Positions 44,556 through 55,250 of a DNA stretch of 64,000 nt are shown here, piece after piece. Source of the DNA: Hippopus hippopus (lineage: Eukaryota; Mollusca; Bivalvia; Cardiida; Cardiidae); contig OX328109.1 in NCBI GenBank assembly GCA_946811185.2, positions 14,048,255-14,112,254 on the forward strand, given 5' to 3'. The notes under the pieces were generated by a model that was not told the origin of the DNA, ran no database searches, and worked only from the letters and a program-made list of their open reading frames with translations. The number at the start of each line of letters is the position of its first letter. Position 1 is the first letter of the stretch. The translations under genes were made by a program, and so were the position numbers.

Positions 44556-47478
44556 GTAATTAAGTCTATACGTAACTGATGCATCTTTTATACTATCATA
44601 TATCATGGAGGACGCCTTTCAAGTTCGCCATTTCAAAGAATAGTTGATTAGCTAGGCCTTTTCTTTTACATATACTCGTGGGCAGGTTTGCAATACGAGT
44701 ATTGGGGCAAATTTTTAAGATTTATTTTAAATTGCGAATTAGGATATAAGAAAAAAATGAGAAAAAAAATAGTTGACATATTCAGGACGGGAAAAGTCCC
44801 CCCCCCCCTTTCAGCCTGGTAGTCCTTTGCTCTTACGCATTTTTTTCTTTTGTCATTCGAGTCTCACTAGATACACTGGATTTTTTGTGGAAGTGTCCGC
44901 AGGCAAGACACTTCAGAGCCCAAGCCAAGCACTAGTGAAACTCATGATTTACATGAATAAGCGAGCTGTCGCTGTGTTATGACTGAAATAATGTTGAAAG
45001 CGGCATAAAACACCAATCTATCAATCAATCTATCTTTTTTTGGCTGGTAAAGAGTTATAAACGTAAATTAACACAAACTTTTATTCCTTTTTTCAGGCTC
45101 TGCTGTCAACCCGAATGTAGCAATAATGTTTTGTTTGCTTGGGAAATTACCGTGGAAAAAATTACCGCTGTACATCTTGGCAGAATTGTTAGGCGCCTTT
45201 CTTGGTGCTGGTTTGACTTACATGTTACATAGAGGTGGGTTATGTGTATAGTTTTACCGAATAATCCTTTATTTTTATGGCACTGAGGGGGACGGCCTTT
45301 GAAGCCATTGTGGGGAAAAATAGAAAATGCTTGTAGCCAGCTAAGAGCATTTAAGGTCTAAGGCCCCTAACTCTCATATTAATAGACGGAAGCTGTCGAG
45401 GCTGGCCGAATAGCCTTTACGAAAACGTCGATGTTACACGATATTTACCGATGAGTTAGTGAGTCTATGGCCCCTAACTGTCATATTAAAGGACAGGAGC
45501 TGCCGAGATTGGCCGAATAGCCTTTACGAAAACGTCGATGTTTACCGATGAGTAAAGGGCCGTAGACCTCAACAAAAAGATACATATATTACATCTCATT
45601 GCATCGTAAAAAGTAACAAGTAATTTTCATAGAGCCTAAAATATTAAAATTTAGTTATTTATAAAAGCTATGCTCTGGCAAAAAAGGGGTTTAATGCATT
45701 TCTGCGATGCATAGTACCAAGCAAGTTATCACATAATTATGGATCCATAAAATCCATTTTGTCTAACAACCGACTGAATCATGATCATGAGGTACATTGG
45801 TCTTTTCCCATACAGAAAATTCTAACAAAAGAAAAAGTTTCGCCCTAGGTCAGCCTGCGCGGACTGCGCAGGCTGACCTGGGTCGATACTTTTTGCAGAG
45901 ACATTAAGCCCCCTTTTCACAGAGCATGCCTCATGTACTTATTTTTGTTGTTATTGTTTTTCCTTGTTTCAGATTTAATTATGACCTACGAAGAACACCA
46001 AATAGCGATGAACGAGACGATAACGACAGTACATCTGTTTGCTGCATTTCCAGATGCCCCAATATCAAGAATAACAGCCTTCTTTGACATTGTATGTACT
46101 AGCTGAATTGATAACTTTTTTTGCTTGTTAAAGTGACTACAGCTGTCAAAATTAAACAAAGCGGGTGTTCAAATGCATTTAAAAGTTTGGAAATTATTGT
46201 AAAGATGACATTCTGTTATTGTACGGTCGGTCCAAGTGTTAGTCGCTGGCAGGGAAATTAATTTCAAAACTAGGTTAAAAGTTGCCAGTTCACACTATCT
46301 TAATATGTTTATTTTTCGCCTGATTTTCAAGATCATTTTTTTCTGCCTGTGAAGGAGTCTTGTGAAGGAGTCAAAAGTTTTATTACAGATACATGTATAT
46401 CAACGTTATGATATCAGTTACTGAGGCTAAAGATTTTTATATTTTTGTCATTCATGCGTTCGGCCTCGGGTCAAAAGGGCAACAATGTCTTATGATAGGT
46501 GATTCTTACCCTTATCTCTTGACAAAACGACAGATTTTTTTTTTTACTCGACCAAATTGAAAGCATTTGCAGACAACAAATTAAATGCAGCTCAAATTAT
46601 GATTTCTGTTTGTGATATGGTAGAAAACACTGAGGGAAAAGGAGAAAATGCTGGTAACCAGCATTTTCTCCATTTCCCACAAAGTTTTTTTAAAAGCTTG
46701 TTTTACCAGGGTCTTTAAAACTCGGGACTGTGTGTATGGTAAAGGGTGAAACTATTAAATAAATGAAACAAAAATTTCGAATCTATGGTGAATATCAAAA
46801 TATCGCTATTTTTCAAAGTTGATTTCAGCTTCAGTGAAAAAATACCGTGTAGGACAGTATAGTTTCAGATCAGACTGCACGTTTTACTAGCATGCAGTCT
46901 GATCTTGATCTACACTGTCCGCAAAAGCGCCCCGAGTTGCACTAAGCAACCTAATGATCAATCATATCTGATAAAGTTGTACCACACAAAAATATATGAG
47001 CTGTGCTCTGTGAAAAGGGGGCGTAATACATCTGAGAGAGAGAAAAAAAAAGTATCAACCTATGTCAGCCTGCGCAGTCCCCGCAGGCTGACATGGGTCG
47101 AAACTTTTTTGTCATTGATCAATTTTCTGCATTTCAAAGGACCATTCTACCTCCATTTCAGTCGATTGTTAGAAACAATAGATTTCATGGGTACATAATT
47201 ATATAATAACTTTCTAGGTATATTGCATCACGGAGATGCATTAAGCCCCCTTTTGCCAGGGCGTAGCTCATATCCAGAAGCAGTTTTCAAAACAGAAAAT
47301 GTTGTTGATAAAGAAAATAATGAGGAAGAGAGACTGCATGACCGGTCAAAAACGGTTTAACCCATGGGCTACTAAGCACGACTCAAGGTTCTTTTGCGGA
47401 CAGTATTGATCAAGATCAGACTGCACAGACCGTGCAGTCTGATCCTTGATCTACACTGTCCGATGAGGATATATCTCC

Positions 47479-47517
<39 letters not shown>

Positions 47518-50500
47518 AGTAAAATTGGAGTTTTTACCATAGGCTTAAAAGTTTCATTTCACTTATCTAGCAGAATTAATGTCGTATATCTCTGGGCAAC
47601 GTCGGCCGTTAAACGTTAAAAACAAAAACACCTCTAGGCAAGGTACCTGACCCAAGTCTGACCCGTGTACAGGTCAGCTGAACGACCGTGACAATATTAG
47701 GCTACGAGTCGGGTTGGAGACTCAATACATTTGGTTTGTATTGGAGTTTCACGCAGTTTTAACAGCTTAGGTCATATCACGGCAGTCAGTGCACCTACGT
47801 ATATTTTTCTAGGCTTTCTCACACCATTTCTTTCTAAGTTACTGACCACTTTTCTCAGATGCATCAGAGGTAAAATCACCTGAAAGCCGTGCTCTATGAA
47901 AAGTGAGTTTAAAGACCCAGTAAAGGCCAAAATATCAAAACAGGTGTCATAATACATTTAAATTTAAATCATACCATTTAAATGTATGAAAAATATTGTG
48001 GAGATGACAATCTGTTATCGTGTGGTCGGGTTATATGTTAGTCGCTGGCAAAAAAAAAAGAATTTTAAAATCAGGCAAGAAGTAAACAAAAGACACAGCT
48101 ACGCGTATGTATGTACCTGGCAGGTTTTAACCTAGTTTTGAAATTAATTTCTCTGTCAGCAACTAACACTTGCACCGACCGTACAATGACAGATTGTCAT
48201 CTTCAGAATAATTTCCATATTTTTAAATGGTAAAATATAAATTCAAATTCAATTTTACACCCGCTTTGTTTACTTTTAGGCTTTATTGTTACTTTAATGC
48301 ATCTTCAAAAAGTATCGACTCATGTCAGCCTGCGCGGACTAGGCAGGCTGATATGGGCCTAAACGTTTTTGCTATTGGTCAATTTACTCTATGTCAAGGG
48401 GCCATTCTGGCTCATGATTTAGTTGGTTGTTAGACAAAATGGATTTTATTGATCCATAATTGGCTTGCAACACGCGAAAAGGAGCATTCGGACATTTGCG
48501 TAAAGAGTCGTCTCGAATCAGCCTGCGCAGTCCGCGCAGGCTAATCCGAGACGGCTCTTTACGACTACATTAGATTTTGTTCTTCAGTAGACAAGCGCAA
48601 AAGAGAAAATTACATAAAAACGGAGAGTGCCGTTTCGGATTAGCTTGCGCGGACTGCGCAGGCTGATCCGAGACGACTCTTTACGCAAATGTCCGAATGC
48701 ACCTTTTCGCGTACTGCAGGCCAATTATGTAATGACTTACATGGTATAATGCATCGCGGAGATGCCTTAAACGCCCCTTTTCCAGAGCATGGTTCATTCG
48801 CAATAATAAGACCTAACGTCGATTACGACACAAGATCTACAACAGAAAAAAAACCTCTCGATCTTTACTCATACCATTTAAAAGTAGGGAAATTATTGTG
48901 AAGATGAAAAGTTATTTCATGCTTTCCGGTAGGTTATCGAGAAATATCGGTGAACAATTTTTCGATATTTCATGCTTACGACCAGTGAAAATACCAATTT
49001 TTATATTCTAACTCTTCAATTGAAGGCGGAAACAGTTGTTCCCGCGCACTAGTTACCTAGGTAAAATGCACGTGCCTCACAACCAGATGGAAATATGACG
49101 TAATTTACCTTACATTTCTCGCGCTTGACGTAATATTATAATGCGTTGCTATGTGGAGGGGGTACGCCACGGGGAATAACCGAAAGAACTGTACTGGATT
49201 TTGATTAAGTTCCCCTCAGGAAGGGTTAAAAGCATAAAATAAATAGAACATTTGGGTTTTTTTTCGGTGTACGGTCGATCCAAGTGTTAGTCGCTGGTAG
49301 AAAAAAGAACGTTAAAACCAAGTAAAAAGTAAAAAGATGGAGTGACTCGGCATATTATGACCTACTTTTAAAATTCATTTTTCTGTCAGGGACTAACACT
49401 TGGGCCGAACGTGCAATTACAGACTGTGACAAATACCACATGACAATGTTTGCTTCAAGATTTAGCTCTTGGGTCTAACTACAGGATAAACTTGGCCTTG
49501 TTTCTTTTATAATTGTTACATAAAAGGGAGTCCAAAGATTTATTTGGCCTTATAAATCAGGGTATAAAAGGGGTCTGCCCCGTTATTGCAGTCCTTACAT
49601 GTATATGAATATTATTTTTGCCATATCAGTGACCCTTTAACTACTAAAATCAAAGTACTGAAAGTACTGACAGACTAGCGAATGTGAATAAGCGGCCTTG
49701 GTAAAGATAAAATTTGGTTTTTCCATACAAGATTGAAGAAAAATAGATCGATCCGGTGAATAATGCGATCCGGCCAATCCGGTTATTAAGTCTGATCCGG
49801 TTTGTCCCGCTCTAATCCGGTTATCAAATTCGATCCGATTCTCTTCGGTGACTTTAGCCATCGCCCATAGCCATTTACTCGCCACTATAGGAAATGCCAT
49901 GAAAAAATTCTGTTTACTGATCTTTGATTGAAAAAAAATAAAAATGAAGAACACGTCATCTTGGTAATTCAATCCCCGCCCGAGGAGGTTGTTTATCAGG
50001 ACTGTTACGCATCGTTGACAGTGGTTTCATGATAAAAACCAACAGCTTCGTGTAAAAAGAAAAGCATTGAAAAAAGAAAATTTACATTTTGCAAAAAAAT
50101 CTGAATAATTTCCATCAAAAGTCATTCAATAAAAAACTGGCTTAATGATGTGAAATTGCTTACCAAACATTCATAAAAAAAAAAAATCAATAATTTCTGC
50201 ATCCATTTTTGATACCCGGAGATACTTTTTTGTCTTATTTTATGAGAGAAAAAAATCAAACATTTGCGCCATGCTCCGGCAAAAGGCGGCTCAATGCATC
50301 TCCGTGATCCATTATACCAAGCGATTTATAACATAAATAAGGGTCCATAAAATCCACTTAGTCTAATGAATGACTGAATCTGGCGGAAGAGTGGTCCTTT
50401 GGCATACAGAAAATTGACTGATAGCGAAAAGTTTCGGCCCAGGTCAGCCTGCGCGGACTGCGCAGGCTGACCTGGGTCGATACTTTTCGCAGTTGCAATA

Positions 50501-52822
50501 AGCCCTCTTTTCACAGAGCATGGCTTATTTGCTTTATAGACTAGGATATTGTAAATAAGACGGTGAAAACTTCAGAAATGATTCATTCTACGTTCGGCGA
50601 TCTAGCAAAGTTTTGCCGATCACAAACTTTTTCTCCTTTCCGTTTTTTTTTTCCCGCAAAAGCCTTCCTCCTCTGTTAAACCATGGAATTATTTGCTAAG
50701 GTATTCGACTGCCACATAAATCAAATTTTCACGTCAACAGTTTAACTCTTTGTCAACCAACGAAATTTTGGACTCAACCAAACTGAAAGCATTTGCAGAC
50801 AATATTTCAAATGGAACCCAAACGATAATTTCTGTCTTTGAAAGGGTAGAAAACATTGTAGGAAAAGGAGAAAACGCTGGTTAGCAGCATTTTCACCTTT
50901 TCCCACAATATTTTCAAACGCCTTTTCTTTCAGGGCCGGTAAAACTCTGGAGTGTATGGTAAAGGGTTAAAACGGTACACCCGAAACGCCAAATTTTCTG
51001 CTGAATTCAGCCAGCGGATATTATTGCGATATCAAGGTTTTTTTATTTCTTTCTTTAAAAAAAAAAAGTCGACGTAAAGAATCGACTAGGTACAAAGTCA
51101 GACTGCTTGGTGTGTGCAGCCTGTTATTATTTCACACTTTCAACAAAAGTACATTTGGACGGATTATGTTTTAAGATCAGACTGCTTTTTTGTGCAGTTT
51201 ATTATTAGTCTAGATCGTTAGCACTTACCCGCACAATGCAGTTCGAGGACCGAACAGCAGGGATCAGTTAATGTCTCAGAGAATCAAAACTTAACCCTTA
51301 AACTGAAGAATGAATTGATTACAAACTGACAAATAAAGCTCAAACATACCATTTTAATTTTTTTTTTTTTTTCAAGAAGAATTCTCACTGTATCTGATGG
51401 TGTAAATCCAAGATTCTGTGCATTCTGATAAGGGTGTTCATTCTGATAAGGGTACACATTATGTGCTGTAAGAAACTGATATACACAGGGTACAGTGTCC
51501 TTTAGGAGACAAAGGATTAGGTTGAAATTAAAAAAAAAAACGTCAGATATACAGTCTAGGCAAGGATTGTAAACTGACAATTTAAAGCAGGACTATTGTT
51601 ACGCTGTTACGTAATGTTACGTTTCTCTTACCTTTTATAGCTGCGAGATATCGAGTATAGATTATACACGGTTTAAGTTCGCCGAACTCCGGAAACTCCC
51701 GAACCTTTACGTATGATATCGATTTTTTTCATCGATTCGTTGGTATGCAAGACTACTGATAAGGCATGTCCGTGAAAATTGGCTATGTTGTCATGTTCAC
51801 AAAAATTGTCCTTACTTTTAAATGGCATAAGTTACATCTAAATGCATTTTAAGACCCGCATTGTTTACTTATGGTCGCCACTGGGCCTTTAAGTAAGACT
51901 TCAAATGAACATATTTTACAGGTGGTTGGTACAGCGGTGCTCGATGCTTGTATCGCAGCCATTACAGACCCGTTCCACGCCAATCCAGACTCAGGACTTT
52001 TACCGTTTATCTTTGCCGTCATGCTACCCGGCATTCTGTTCGCATTCAGTGCTAATCTAGGGTGCCAGGTCAACAGTGCCATAGACTTTTCTGGGAGAGT
52101 GTTTGCCGCAATGCTTTATGGGACACACGTGTTTGAGTAAGTATTGCCTTCTTCATTTAACTCCTATTCCGCTAAATAAATGAAATGAAACTTTCGAGCC
52201 AATGGTAAAAGCCCATAGGTTGTTCTTTTAAAAGATGTATTTTGGGGAAAAATGTCTCCGTATCGGACATTGTAGATCCAAGATCAGACTGCACGTTCTG
52301 TGCAGTCTGATCTTGATCTACACTGTCTGCAAAAGGTCCTTGAGTCGCCCTTAGCAGCCTAAAGATTAATCTGACCCAGGTCAACATCATTTACATGTAC
52401 ATAAATTACTATTCTATTTTTACCCTCGGTATCGCACGTACGGGGCTGCCTTCGGCATATACCCCGAATAGTCACGGAAATATTTCGTACGGTATGAGCG
52501 AATTAAATTGCTTACCTGTGCGGACTGCGCAGGCTGACATGGATCAATACTTTTTGCACATGCATTACGCCCCCTTTCTCACAGAGCACGGTTAACATTT
52601 ATTAATTATAATTGATTATAACTTTAACAATTATTTTCTTTCTTTGTAATGAACAGATATTGGAATTACTGGTTCTGGATTCCAATCGTGGCAGGTGTCG
52701 TCGGCTCTGTGATTGGTTCCTTCTTTTACCAGCTAGGGTTCGGAAACCATCTTATACCGGACAATCAAGTTACCAAGGGAAAGTACTCTAGCGTCGAAGG
52801 GCTAGATGAAGCCGAGGCGTGA
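44429..52822 (+). CDS. Divergent aquaglyceroporin-like channel, five C-terminal exons
   Basis: Exons 44429-44555, 45097-45234, 45973-46091, 51922-52136 and 52657-52822 (TGA) join with consistent phases and give about 254 residues. They cover most of transmembrane helix 1 to the C-terminus. Exon boundaries fall where vertebrate AQP3-type genes have them. Recognisable blocks: GAQAFLSRG, KLPWKKLPLYILAELLGAFL, FFDIVVGTAVL and the helix-6 stretch before a short tail. MIP-family channels carry water or glycerol across membranes. Here the first NPA box is NPN (SAVNPNVA) and the second is NSA followed by Ile then Asp (CQVNSAIDF). The pore arginine after the second box is therefore absent, while the Asp typical of glyceroporins stays. 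Loop C has a possible glycosylation site (NETIT). The first exon was not found. Transport ability is uncertain. Confidence 0.88.
44855..45030 (+). mobile_element. SINE-3, head truncated
   Basis: Body gcaagacacttcagagccc and tail ctatcaatcaatc; fills the intron before exon 45097. Confidence 0.8.
45097..45234 (+). CDS. Aquaglyceroporin exon (first NPA region, helix 3)
   Basis: Acceptor ttttttcag|gc, donor agag|gtgggt. Carries SAVNPNVA in place of the canonical NPA, then LGKLPWKKLP. Confidence 0.92.
45351..45575. mobile_element. Dimeric ~116-bp repeat with inverted ends
   Basis: Second copy of the element at 24770; the left end aaggtctaaggcccc mirrors gggccgtagacctc. A MITE-E core remnant precedes it at 45285-45345. 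Confidence 0.8.
45667..45934 (-). mobile_element. MITE-A
   Basis: Near-complete; ends 38 bases before the exon at 45973. Confidence 0.85.
45973..46091 (+). CDS. Aquaglyceroporin exon (loop C)
   Basis: Acceptor gtttcag|at, donor att|gtatgt. Contains NETIT and FAAFPDAP, equivalent to the FATYP block of the family. Confidence 0.88.
46128..46355. mobile_element. MITE-C, left two thirds
   Basis: Begins 36 bases after the donor at 46092 and breaks off at ttttttctgcctg. The missing part matches what is found at 51785-51893. Confidence 0.75.
46520..46750 (+). mobile_element. MITE-E
   Basis: Left arm gacaaaacgacagattttt, core gaaaatgctggtaaccagc, end ggtaaagggtgaa. Confidence 0.83.
46750..46955 (+). 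mobile_element. MITE-D
   Basis: Core gatcagactgcacgttttac with inverted partner; directly follows the MITE-E. Confidence 0.8.
46998..47271 (+). mobile_element. MITE-A
   Basis: Complete, with a 13-bp gagagagagaaaa insertion in the left arm. Confidence 0.85.
47360..47570 (-). mobile_element. MITE-D containing a (TC)n run
   Basis: Starts gggctactaagcacgactca and ends tttcacttatctagcag; carries about 16 TC units at 47483-47514. Confidence 0.82.
47768..47875 (-). mobile_element. SINE-2 fragment, antisense
   Basis: Reverse complement of the SINE-2 3' half (aggctttctcacacc, catatcacggcagtcagtgc). Confidence 0.75.
47911..48296. mobile_element. MITE-C nested in MITE-A
   Basis: Complete element close to the 9197 copy, with an extra gcgtatgtatgtac stretch inside. 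Confidence 0.85.
48462..48722. mobile_element. MITE-B nested in MITE-A
   Basis: Strong palindromic arms: gcattcggacatttgcgtaa at the left and ttacgcaaatgtccgaatgc at the right. Two internal cagcctgcgcagtccgcg-type stems. Flanking aatt is a probable target duplication. Confidence 0.88.
48895..49625 (-). mobile_element. Interspersed repeat Y (reverse copy)
   Basis: Reverse complement of 23330-24290 without the hairpin at 23782-23960. Confidence 0.78.
49640..49868 (-). mobile_element. Interspersed repeat X (reverse copy)
   Basis: Reverse complement of 30025-30260, with several atccggtt motifs. Confidence 0.65.
50266..50526 (-). mobile_element. MITE-A
   Basis: Stem gtcagcctgcgcggactgcg intact; termini gccatgctccggcaaaa / cacagagcatggctta. 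Confidence 0.87.
50742..50972 (+). mobile_element. MITE-E
   Basis: Complete; ends taactctttgtcaaccaac and gtatggtaaagggttaa. Confidence 0.85.
50975..51780. other. Intron stretch with MITE-D remnants
   Basis: Scattered gtcagactgc and gatcagactgc remnants at 51090-51200; otherwise nothing recognised. Confidence 0.45.
51785..51893. mobile_element. MITE-C, right third
   Basis: From acaaaaattgtccttactt through cattttaagacccgcattgt to gggcctttaag; complementary to the piece at 46128-46355. Confidence 0.75.
51922..52136 (+). CDS. Aquaglyceroporin exon (helices 4-5, second NPA region)
   Basis: Acceptor ttttacag|gtg, donor ttga|gtaagt. Encodes VVGTAVLDACIAAITDP and CQVNSAIDFSGR. Half of a MITE-C ends 28 bases upstream of the acceptor. 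Confidence 0.92.
52160..52370 (+). mobile_element. MITE-D, full length
   Basis: Starts 24 bases after the donor of the preceding exon; core gatcagactgcacgttctgt. Confidence 0.87.
52515..52594 (-). mobile_element. MITE-A, right third
   Basis: Matches tgcggactgcgcaggctgac to the terminus cacagagcacggtta. Confidence 0.75.
52657..52822 (+). CDS. Aquaglyceroporin last exon (helix 6)
   Basis: Acceptor atgaacag|a. Encodes YWNYWFWIPIVAGVVGS, then a tail of about 30 residues and TGA. Confidence 0.9.
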
Positions 52823-52941
52823 CGCTAGAAATCTTTGGGACAGGATTTTTTAATACCAGTTTTCGGATTTTAACGGAATTTACCCTCATTTGTGAGATAT
52901 GAACGTGACATGACCAAATTGCTTATTAGTCCTTTTTATTT

Positions 52942-53172
52942 GAGTCATGCTCTGTGAAAAAGGGGGCTTAATGCATCTGCAAATAAGTATCGACCCATGT
53001 CAGCCTGCGCAATCCGCTCAGGCTGACATGGGTCGAAACCTTTTGCTACTTATACATTTTCTGCATGTCTAAGGACTATTCTACCTTCAGATTCAGTCAA
53101 TTGTTCGACTAAATGGATTTAACAGATACGTAATTATATCATTTAACACCCTTTTCCCAGGGCATGGCTCAT
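52942..53172 (+). mobile_element. MITE-A in the aquaglyceroporin 3' flank
   Basis: Begins 120 bases after the stop codon. The first AATAAA-like signal noticed downstream is near 53668. Confidence 0.83.
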
Positions 53173-53610
53173 TTTTTTTTTTTTTTTCGTTTTGTTTGTT
53201 TTCGTCCTTACTTCACTCATAGATTTGTTGGCCCTGGATACTAGTACTTTTGGTGCAAGATGGTTCCATTGAAAGTATCAAAAAAGTACAAGTTCGAGAC
53301 CTGTTTAGGATAAGATATTTCTTCATTTCTAGGAAATGCATAGAACGCCAATGATAATAACCAAGTAATGCCCTTTTTAGAACTAATGGTTTTTTCTTTT
53401 TTTTTGGGGGGGGGGGGGTGAAATCAAGGAGAGAATTGAATAGTGTTTCCATTGGCATTCGGGAACCAACTTATACAGGATATTCAGACAACCAAAGAAA
53501 GGTATACCTACTGTAACGTGGAAAAGTGGTGTGACACGGGGATATTTTGCCCGTCACAGTGCTTAAAATACTTGCTATATATGTTTTATGAAAAATGAAC
53601 AGAGGGTTGA

Positions 53611-53611
<1 letters not shown>

Positions 53612-53641
<30 letters not shown>

Positions 53642-53647
53642 CATACA
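53612..53647. repeat. (CATA)n microsatellite
   Basis: About nine CATA units. Confidence 0.97.
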
Positions 53648-53649
53648 GT

Positions 53650-54200
53650 TGTTTAATTGTTGCTGAAAATAAATAAGTAACTAAAGTTCAAAGCACTTTG
53701 CTTGCAAGAAAAAGTTGTACGAGTGGTCTATTTAAACCCGTCAAGTTATTTATAAGCACACACAGCGAAGGGAGAGAACTCCTACATTTGGATTGCAACT
53801 ATCTGGCTGTATCACTGACCAGAACTTGACCAAAGTATCAAGTAAAGTAGCATTTGCAACAGATCTTTTGTTTTGTTTGTATTCATTTTCAGATCTACAA
53901 AGAATCATGGCAAATTACACAAAAACCCAAATCGTTTACTGACCAATACCGGGAAAAGAAAATGTAAAAAGAAAGCCTTAATTTACTTATCAGAAACTGC
54001 ATTGCAATGTGTCTCCGTTAGTACAGATGGCTGCGTTTGATTGTACATCATAAATGATGCTATTGTTTTTTGTTTACGCGGGGTCCCGGTGGTGGGTCTA
54101 AACGCACCTTTAACTTGAAGAGTTCTACTTATTGAAATTGGAAGCATAAGCAGATCGGTAATATGGTTTTACGGTCGGACTTTATCTGATTAACTAGTTA
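53650..54200. other. Intergenic stretch without recognised feature
   Basis: Separates the convergent 3' ends of the aquaglyceroporin gene and gene 2. Confidence 0.5.
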
Positions 54201-54204
54201 AAAA

Positions 54205-54392
54205 ACTGCAAAATTTTACATTCATTCGAGGTAAAAAGGATCAGCAGATGACAAATCAAAAGGCATAAAGCATTGTTGGGAAAAGGAGAAAATACTGATT
54301 ACCCGTTTACCCGCATTTTTCCTTTTCCAAAATTGTTTTAGAGATCTTCCTCAACAGGGTCGTTACAACTCGGAATTGTTTATCAGAGAGTT
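54205..54392. mobile_element. MITE-E, diverged
   Basis: Core gaaaatactgattacccg with inverted partner; right end gttacaactcggaattgttt. Confidence 0.7.
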
Positions 54393-54529
54393 AATAACTT
54401 TGTAAATTCCTTGTTGTGAAATTTTGCCTATGTTCAAACTTCGCTTAGTCTGTGCAATTCTTGCAAAATACAACTATTTGTGAAAATACATACTATTAAC
54501 CAAAACTCCTTGTTGCGTCCCCAACCCTA

Positions 54530-54728
54530 TGCTACTAAATGCGGCACAAGCACCTTTTGCGGACATTGTAGATCAAGATCAGACTGCACAGAACGTGCAG
54601 TCTGATCTTGGATCTGCACTGTCCGATTAGGAGACATGTACCTAAAAAAAAAAAAAAACTTTGAAATAGCAAAATTTGTGTTTTAAGTACAGGCTTGAAA
54701 GTTTCATTTCACTTATTTAGCAGGATAA
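54530..54728 (-). mobile_element. MITE-D
   Basis: Core gatcagactgcacagaacgt; end tttcatttcacttatttagc. Confidence 0.82.
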
Positions 54729-54754
54729 GTTAAGTTCTTCGAAGATTACAATTG

Positions 54755-54865
54755 TGTGGGTTACTGGTAACAGAAACTCCGTGAAAGCATGGATAGGTGC
54801 ACTGGCCTCCGCGATATAACTGAAATAATGTTGAAAACGGCGTTAAACACCGTAAATTCAATCAT
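54755..54865 (+). mobile_element. SINE-1, 3' part only
   Basis: Matches gcatggataggtgcactggc ... gttgaaaacggcgttaaaca. Confidence 0.83.
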
Positions 54866-54969
54866 ATCATGAAGATCACACGAAAAAAAATGTTTGTTAC
54901 TATTACCTGATAAATAATAATAAGAAAACAATGTAGCAAACAGACAAAATGCATCTCTTGGCCAGTGTT

Positions 54970-55250
54970 TCAGGTAATTTCCTTTACTTTCATACTAGTG
55001 CTTTTCAGCGAGTAAAAATAATCTTTCCACGTGTGCCAAATTACGCCCGTTGCGTAGCTCCCCGTGATGGCACCGTTGTGATAGTAGAGCCCATTGAGGT
55101 TAGCTTTATGACAATGGTCGTACCACCAGGCACCTTTATAAACCTGGGAACAATGTTGTGCTTTCAAACTATCATGGTCCACGTCTTTTGTACTGAACCT
55201 TCGACCGTCATGAGTTATGTGCAAGCCTTTGAGAGAGTCGCCAGCGGTTC
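54970..55250 (-). CDS. Gene 2 last exon
   Basis: Acceptor ctatttacag|ga. Encodes [31 protein letters not shown] and a SLKSTSMK tail that matches gene 1 exactly in those eight residues. A MITE-A begins 16 bases upstream of the acceptor. Confidence 0.93.

Larger units (their letters stand above)
47883..48794 (+). mobile_element. MITE-A split by two nested MITEs
   Basis: MITE-A pieces 47883-47910, 48297-48461 and 48723-48794 read in order; MITE-C and MITE-B lie in the gaps. Confidence 0.85.
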
